DNA from: a virus
Length of the DNA: 42,265 nucleotides
Strand: one strand, 5' to 3'
IMG/VR virus record: IMGVR_UViG_3300048837_000193
Location: 1-42,265 of that record
Shown: positions 38,130-42,265 of the stretch, one piece after another
How positions within the stretch are numbered: the stretch's first letter is position 1
Layout: every line of letters starts with the position of its first letter
Notes under the pieces: model-generated
What the model was told of the DNA's origin: nothing
Database searches by the model: none
The model's input: only the letters and a program-made list of their open reading frames with translations
Program-made: the position numbers and the translations under genes

Positions 38130-38262
38130 AGCGCCCGCCAGCGCCCGCCGCAGTCCGGTCCTGACCTACCGCAATTCGAACGCTCGTTCTATCCTGTGTC
38201 GATTCGGGTGGAGGCGGTGGAGCGGCTGGTGGCCGAGGCTCTGGCGACCCCTAGACGCAGCA
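38130..38262. other. Noncoding stretch between attP and terminator
   Basis: No convincing gene. It holds tandem gcgcccgcca/gcgcccgccg, a dyad gaacg-ct-cgttc (38179-38190) and a TATCCT that could be a plus-strand -10, but no start codon suits it. Confidence 0.4.
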
Positions 38263-38307
38263 AAACAGCGCCCCCGCTCACCAGATCGGTGAGCGGGGGC
38301 GCTGTTT
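38263..38307. terminator. Strong bidirectional terminator, 20-bp perfect stem
   Basis: Bases 38263-38282 and 38288-38307 are perfect reverse complements with a 5-base loop (agatc). A-rich and T-rich flanks (caaaac...gttt) give a U-tract in either direction. It ends the leftward late operon after the fiber-tail adaptor gene and insulates attP and the integrase. Confidence 0.92.
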
Positions 38308-38320
38308 GCGTGCCGAGGTG

Positions 38321-38614
38321 TCAGCGGTCGGTGATGTAGAGCCGCAGCGTGCGCTCGTCGGTGCGTCCCTGGCTGGTGGTGATCCGGCAGGTGATGCGCG
38401 CCAGCTGTCCAGCGACGCCGCCGGAGAGCCATACGGTGACGCTGGTGTCGTCGTGGGTGGTCGCGCCGACGACGATGGCGGGCTCGGTGCTGCCGGTGGT
38501 GTCGGTGGCGGTCGCGGTGGTGATGGTGTCGCCGTCTGTGAGCCAGTCATGCCAGTCGATGCAGTAGTCGAGGGTGGCGTCGGGGTCGATGACGGCGGTG
38601 TCGGTCTCTCTCAT
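38321..38614 (-). CDS. Fiber-tail adaptor-like protein
   Basis: 97 residues, ATG at 38614 overlapping the fibre gene stop. DPDATLDYCIDWHDWLTDGDTI is the characteristic start of phage fiber-tail adaptor proteins, followed by an Ig-like beta sandwich (GSTEPAIVVG, VTVWLSGGVAGQLARITCRI). It would link the fibre to the tail. Last gene before the terminator. Confidence 0.72.
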   Translation of the reverse strand: MRETDTAVIDPDATLDYCIDWHDWLTDGDTITTATATDTTGSTEPAIVVGATTHDDTSVTVWLSGGVAGQLARITCRITTSQGRTDERTLRLYITDR

Positions 38615-40062
38615 ACTGCTCCGATCGTGATGGTGCGGTCCTCGTAGGCGACATGCAGCGTGCGGTCGTCGGCGGCGATGTGGAGGGTGCGCTCGGGCGG
38701 GGGTGGTCCGGCGGTCGCTTGGGCCATCGCGGGGGTGTGGATGGTGACCACCGGCAGGCTGGCGTCGAGCGCTCCCGTGGTGGCGGCCGGCAGGGTGCTG
38801 GCACCGGTCCATGTGGCGAGGGGTGTGACTACCAGGGCGTGGGGGGTGTCGGTGTCGAGGAGGCCGGAGTAGATCGGCGCGGCGGTCCCGCCGGTCCAGG
38901 CGACTGCGGGTGTGCCGATCAGGGCTGTCGGCAGGACGGCGGCCAGGATGCCGTCGCCTTCGGGGATGGTAGTGGCTCCAGCCCAGGCTGAGGTCGGGGT
39001 GGTGATCGCGACGGTGGGTAGCGCGCCGGCCAGTGAGCCGGTGGATTCGGGGATGGTGGCCGCGCCCGCCCATGCGAGGGTCGGGACCGCGATGGTGGCC
39101 GCGGGGGTCGTGGTGGTCAGGGTGCCTGCGGCGCCGGGTGTCTGAGTGGTGCCCGACCATGCGGACAGCGGCACCTCGATGGTGATGGCGTCGAGGTCGG
39201 GCTCGATGTCGAGGCTGCCCCCGTAGCTGGGGACGGTGGCGGTCCCGGTCCAGGTGGCGGTGGGGGCGGCGATGCTGGTCGCGGGGGTGGCGCTGGTGAG
39301 GGCGCCGGTGGTTTCGGGGAGTCCGGAGGTGGTGCCGGACCATGCCACGGTGGGGGTGGTGATCGTGCCGGTCGGGGTGGTCGAGTCCAGCGCGCCGGTG
39401 ACCGTGGGGCCGGATGGTGTCCAGCCGGGGATCAGGTCGGTGGCGGCTGGGTCGTAGGCCCAGGACAGGATGTATAGCGGGCCGGTGCCGGCCACGGAGG
39501 CGGCTTTGCGGCCGACCCGGATCCGGTCGATGCTGGCCTGGGTGTCGATGCCGGAGATGGTGCCGGAGTCTCCCTGTGGCACCGTGTCGGAGACGCTCAG
39601 GTCGTACCACTGGGCGCGCAGCGTGCCGGCGGTCGCCGAGCAGGTCGCGTACAGCGAGATCCTCAGCACGGTATCGGTCGGCAGCGTGGCGGAGGTCCAG
39701 TGGACCGTGCTGCCGTTGCCCAGCATCCGCAGTGTCCCGCCGGTGCGGAGCAGAATGCCAGCCGAGCGGGCGGACGCGGTCGGACCGGCCCACAGGATGT
39801 AGCTGTCGGTGGTGGGGTAGCTGGGGATCACGACGTAGGCGTCGATGGCGTAGCTGTCGCTGGTGAGGCCCTCGATCGCCCACCACAGGTGTCCGGATCC
39901 GACGCCGGTCATCAGGGCTGCGAGGCCGGTGCCGTCCAGGCTGTGGTCGTCGGACAGTACGCCGGTGCCGCCGCCCAGGTTGATCGTGTCGGCGCCGGCC
40001 AGGGCGGCGGTCAGCGTGTCGCCGTCGCCGCCGTCACCGAAGAGCCATCGGGTCGCAGCCAC
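38611..40062 (-). CDS. Repeat-rich tail fibre-like protein
   Basis: 483 residues from GTG 40062 after AGGAGGTG. Residues 1-215 look like a concanavalin/LamG-type lectin sandwich (TRWLFGDGG, GGTLRMLGNGSTVHW, LYILSWAYDPAATD). Residues about 221-450 hold eight imperfect repeats of 28-31 residues with the pattern G-x-L-x5-P-x5-TP-x3-W-x-G-x3-P. The C terminus has a three-fold RT(L/I)-(H/T)-(I/V) motif. Likely an elongated sugar-binding surface fibre; no hydrolase motif. Confidence 0.7.
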   Translation of the reverse strand: MAATRWLFGDGGDGDTLTAALAGADTINLGGGTGVLSDDHSLDGTGLAALMTGVGSGHLWWAIEGLTSDSYAIDAYVVIPSYPTTDSYILWAGPTASARSAGILLRTGGTLRMLGNGSTVHWTSATLPTDTVLRISLYATCSATAGTLRAQWYDLSVSDTVPQGDSGTISGIDTQASIDRIRVGRKAASVAGTGPLYILSWAYDPAATDLIPGWTPSGPTVTGALDSTTPTGTITTPTVAWSGTTSGLPETTGALTSATPATSIAAPTATWTGTATVPSYGGSLDIEPDLDAITIEVPLSAWSGTTQTPGAAGTLTTTTPAATIAVPTLAWAGAATIPESTGSLAGALPTVAITTPTSAWAGATTIPEGDGILAAVLPTALIGTPAVAWTGGTAAPIYSGLLDTDTPHALVVTPLATWTGASTLPAATTGALDASLPVVTIHTPAMAQATAGPPPPERTLHIAADDRTLHVAYEDRTITIGAV

Positions 40063-40076
40063 CAGTCCACCTCCTG

Positions 40077-40745
40077 TCAGAGTCCGGCGAGGATTAGCAG
40101 CAGCGGGGTGGCCGCGGTCTTGCGGCCGATGCTGTCGGGACCGGAGATGTGCTCTTGGTCGGCGGAGGCGTATCCGCTGTAGAGGTGCTCGACCGTTTGC
40201 CCGGAGACCACCGTGGTGACCCGGTTGCCCTCGGGGTCGGTGGACAGTGCGCGGGCGATGTCCCACAGTCGGCCGGTGGGGCCGTACTTGGCGCGGACCA
40301 GTTCGTTGTAGGCCATCCGCAGAGTGTTCGCGGGGCCGTCCTCATCGACCTCCATGACGATGGTCTCGGTCGCCGGGATGAAGGTCTTGGCCGGGTAGTC
40401 GGCGATCAGCCCATCGATCACGGTCTCATAGGCGGCGAAGAGCTGCGCCGGGGTGTAGCCCGAGGTCGCCCGCAAGTCGGCGTAGCAGAATTTCAGCACG
40501 AAGACATCGGCGTCGGCGTGCAGCCCGCCGCGGATCATCGAGTCGAATTCCGTGATCTTGCCGAGCCCGTCGCCGTTCTCCCACACGTACCAGTGGCCCA
40601 GGTAGCCGCCGGTCGGTGGGATGGTGCCGGTCTCGACATCGATCACCAGCGGGTCGGGCTGGCCCAGGTCGTCGGCGAGGGCGTTGGTGCCCTGGATGAC
40701 CTGCCAGCCGACCGACTGGTGCGCGAAGATCGTGCGCTGGGACAT
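40077..40745 (-). CDS. SGNH hydrolase-like protein
   Basis: 222 residues from ATG 40745. FAHQSVGWQVIQG near the N terminus and FVLKFCYADLRATSG in the middle are the paired motifs of one SGNH-hydrolase family, with TFIPATETI as a later strand. Could deacetylate or cleave cell-surface glycan esters in the host coat. No RBS precedes the ATG, and family-like sequence (ELDAAAFAAA) continues upstream in frame to a stop at 40803; the real start may be CTG at 40772. Confidence 0.68.
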   Translation of the reverse strand: MSQRTIFAHQSVGWQVIQGTNALADDLGQPDPLVIDVETGTIPPTGGYLGHWYVWENGDGLGKITEFDSMIRGGLHADADVFVLKFCYADLRATSGYTPAQLFAAYETVIDGLIADYPAKTFIPATETIVMEVDEDGPANTLRMAYNELVRAKYGPTGRLWDIARALSTDPEGNRVTTVVSGQTVEHLYSGYASADQEHISGPDSIGRKTAATPLLLILAGL

Positions 40746-40802
40746 CGCGGCTGCGAACGCCGCGGCGTCCAGTTCAGTCGCGGGTGCCCCTGGCCCAGCC
40801 CT

Positions 40803-41240
40803 TCAAGCGACGTTCGCGGTGACCGGGATGGTCAGCGTCGGAGCTCCGAGGTCCAGGCTGCCGGACGCCACCAGGTCGGCGTCGTCCAGGATCAGGTCGG
40901 CGCCGGAGCCGGACTCGCCCACCGACCCGTCCAGCAGCGCGGTGCCGCCGGAGGTCTTGAGCCGGAAGTGCCCGGCGGTCCCGGTCGCGGCGATCGTCAC
41001 CGCGGCCGGATTGCCGGCGGTGACATTGCCGGAGCCGTCCGAGGTGCCCGTCCACGACCCGACCGTGACCGTGGCCAGCAGGGTGCCGGTCGCGGTGGTC
41101 TCCGGGGTCGCGGGGGCGGCGCCGGTGCGGATCTCCAGCGTGGTGCCCGCCCCGGCGGTCGAGGCGAAAGCGGTGGTCGCCGCATTGGTCGCGGCGGTGT
41201 CGATAGCAGCGGCCAGCGCCGCGGTGATCTTGGTAGCCAT
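40803..41240 (-). CDS. Minor tail / appendage protein (145 aa)
   Basis: A helical Ala/Thr-rich N terminus (ITAALAAAIDTAATNAATTAF) precedes a Gly/Thr-rich beta sandwich (LEIRTGAAPATPETTATGTLL, GHFRLKTSGGTALLDGSVGE, ADLILDDADLVASGSL). This matches small actinophage structural proteins seen beside fibre genes. No known enzyme motif. Confidence 0.65.
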   Translation of the reverse strand: MATKITAALAAAIDTAATNAATTAFASTAGAGTTLEIRTGAAPATPETTATGTLLATVTVGSWTGTSDGSGNVTAGNPAAVTIAATGTAGHFRLKTSGGTALLDGSVGESGSGADLILDDADLVASGSLDLGAPTLTIPVTANVA

Positions 41241-41252
41241 CAGGGTCTCCGA

Positions 41253-41327
41253 TCAGTAGATGATGAGCATGAGCAGGGCAATGACCAGCCAGGCCGCCAC
41301 GATCAGCGCGACGACCCGGCGGGACAT
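41253..41327 (-). CDS. Single-TM micropeptide (24 aa)
   Basis: ATG at 41327 immediately after the holin gene (3 bp gap). Sequence is MSRR followed by one TM helix over residues 5-24. The holin-adjacent place suggests an antiholin or holin partner, but at 24 residues this may not be translated. Confidence 0.4.
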   Translation of the reverse strand: MSRRVVALIVAAWLVIALLMLIIY

Positions 41328-41330
41328 GGG

Positions 41331-41591
41331 TCAGTCCTCGGCGATTCCGGCGGCGATGTACTCCTCGGGGACGCCCTTGGAGATGATCGACAGGTACGAC
41401 GCGGCGCCGGCCAGCAGGGCGGTGACGATGCCGCCCGCGAGGCCGAGGCCGAGGCCGAGCGCCCAGTCTCCGGAGAGGGTGACGGCGATCGCGGAGGTGG
41501 GGATGGCGGCGGACAGCGACTGGGCGGCGGTGCGGACGAAGCCACGCTTGGCGGCGATCCGGGTGGCGGTGGGGACAATCTCGGTGGACAT
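41331..41591 (-). CDS. Holin
   Basis: 86 residues from ATG 41591, following the endolysin stop by 13 bp, RBS AGGAGG. A basic amphipathic N terminus (TRIAAKRGFVRTAAQSL), two hydrophobic segments (about 26-40 and 43-70, the second Gly/Leu-rich) and an acidic end (PEEYIAAGIAED) are the layout of an actinophage holin. It would form pores for endolysin export. Confidence 0.78.
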   Translation of the reverse strand: MSTEIVPTATRIAAKRGFVRTAAQSLSAAIPTSAIAVTLSGDWALGLGLGLAGGIVTALLAGAASYLSIISKGVPEEYIAAGIAED

Positions 41592-41604
41592 GTGAGCCTC
41601 CTGC

Positions 41605-42265
41605 TCAGGTGGTGGGAATCGCGGGGATGGCGGCGTGGGCCCGGACCGCGAGGTGATCCGAGGCGGTGCCGGGGTTGTGGATCTCGGTCTTGGTCCAGGA
41701 GCCGCCACGGATCAGCAGGTAGTCGAGGCGCCGGCCATGATCGGTGGTGGCCTTGGTGCTGGCGGCCGTGAAGCCGTACGGCTTGGCCCAGGCCTCGACC
41801 GATTCGGAGTTGAAGTCGCCGCCGATGATCACTGGCAGGGTCTTGTCGATCTCGCCCATGAGCTTCACGAATGCCTTCTTGCGCGAGGCCTCGTCGGCGA
41901 GCTTCTTGGGCTGCAGGTGCACGGTGACAAACTGGATCTTCTGCCCGGTGACGCGGTGGGTCAGGATCGCCAGCACTGCGCCGTGATAGCCGCCGAGGCT
42001 GATTGCGTCCTTGGTGGTGTGGGCCTGCTTGGTGCGGTCGAATAGGATGGTCTGGTCGTGGTCGTCGGTGCGGTTCCACACCAGCCAGCGGGCCGCGCCG
42101 CCCTTCTTGGCTTTGCGGATCGCGTTGCGTATCCGCTTGGTGGCTTCAGTGAGCAGGTAGACCGAGGCCGCCGCGGCGGCGATCACCTTGTTGTCGTCTC
42201 CGACCTTGCCGCCCCACCCTGGCCGGTCGGCCAGGCAGTTGTAGGTGGTCACCCACAGCTTCGTG
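41605..42265 (-). CDS. Endolysin, C-terminal endonuclease/exonuclease/phosphatase (EEP) domain (continues from 1-594)
   Basis: Residues about 161-375 of the fused protein carry all recognisable EEP (DNase I-like) motifs: Asn165 in TTYN, Glu196 in LLTEA, His272 in VTVHLQ, Asp306 and Asn308 in GGDFNS, Asp337 in RLDYLL, and Asp359-His360 in ASDH. The active site therefore seems complete. EEP enzymes cleave phosphodiester or phosphomonoester bonds in DNA, RNA, inositol phosphates or sphingomyelin-type lipids; the substrate cannot be told here. Fusion to a peptidoglycan peptidase suggests either DNA clearance at lysis or attack on a phosphate-containing envelope polymer or lipid. The frame is continuous with bases 1-594 through the repeat. 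The holin gene follows at 41591. Confidence 0.85.
   Translation of the reverse strand, partial: TKLWVTTYNCLADRPGWGGKVGDDNKVIAAAAASVYLLTEATKRIRNAIRKAKKGGAARWLVWNRTDDHDQTILFDRTKQAHTTKDAISLGGYHGAVLAILTHRVTGQKIQFVTVHLQPKKLADEASRKKAFVKLMGEIDKTLPVIIGGDFNSESVEAWAKPYGFTAASTKATTDHGRRLDYLLIRGGSWTKTEIHNPGTASDHLAVRAHAAIPAIPTT
42139..42265. repeat. 127-bp terminal direct repeat, right copy
   Basis: Exact copy of bases 1-127. Joining the two copies restores one uninterrupted 375-codon endolysin frame (594 down to 1, then 42138 down to 41605), which supports circular closure. Confidence 0.93.

Noticed and set aside
38121-38339. Plus-strand 72-codon frame after attP
   Set aside because: It reads through the 20-bp terminator stem, has no RBS, and its first part is attP repeat sequence.
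40149-41771. Plus-strand frame of 540 codons over fibre, holin and endolysin genes
   Set aside because: It crosses several well supported minus genes, is made of GGDRGQ-like low-complexity sequence, and has no RBS or domain.

Overview
This window is the complete genome of a temperate, tailed phage of a GC-rich actinobacterium, assembled as a circle. Bases 1-127 are repeated exactly at 42139-42265, so the unique length is 42138 bp and the break falls inside the endolysin gene. The actinobacterial origin is inferred from the very high GC content, the many GTG starts, the TANNNT -10 boxes six bases before leaderless start codons, and protein types common in actinophages (ReqiPepy6 gp37-like tail tip, DUF2746-like membrane protein). 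The tail set (tape measure, tail assembly chaperone with a -1 frameshift, Dit-like protein, no sheath) indicates a siphovirus. The host genus cannot be named from the sequence.

Almost everything is transcribed leftwards (minus strand). At the switch (about 35.9-36.5 kb) a Cro-like gene (minus) and an XRE repressor gene (plus) diverge from a 102-bp operator region, each with a TANNNT box placed for a leaderless transcript. To the right lie a convergent tyrosine integrase, an attP region with arm-type repeats and the 3' end of a tRNA gene, and a strong bidirectional terminator at 38263-38307.

The early region runs from the switch down to 19.8 kb in tightly overlapping genes: two ParB-like proteins, an excisionase-like protein, a recombination set (SbcC/Rad50-like ATPase, PDDEXK exonuclease, Sak4-like RecA-fold ATPase), an 832-residue SNF2 helicase-methyltransferase fusion, about 20 small and often Cys-rich accessory proteins (a MazG-like pyrophosphohydrolase, an Ead/Ea22-like protein, a lone GGQ release-factor domain), and a winged-helix replication initiator whose 3' part carries an origin-like cluster of repeats. 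It ends with a small HTH gene whose last codons overlap a TTGACA promoter that probably starts the late operon.

The late operon, also leftward, contains two serine tRNAs (CGA, GCT), HNH nuclease, terminase small and large subunits, portal, MuF-like protein, scaffold, major capsid protein, head-tail connectors, major tail protein, frameshifted chaperone, tape measure, Dit and tail tip with an S74 chaperone domain. It continues into small membrane proteins, an endolysin fused to a complete nuclease-fold (EEP) domain, a holin, and then, across the circle junction, receptor-interaction genes (SGNH hydrolase, repeat-rich fibre protein, fiber-tail adaptor) before the terminator. One gene breaks the pattern: a two-helix membrane protein on the plus strand at 9338-9601, between chaperone and tape measure, with its own TANNNT box. 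It looks like a prophage-expressed moron.

Most worth following up are the NlpC/P60-EEP lysin, the plus-strand moron, the helicase-methyltransferase with an altered catalytic motif, the origin-like repeats, the attP/arm-site array, and the structured leader between the late promoter and the tRNAs.
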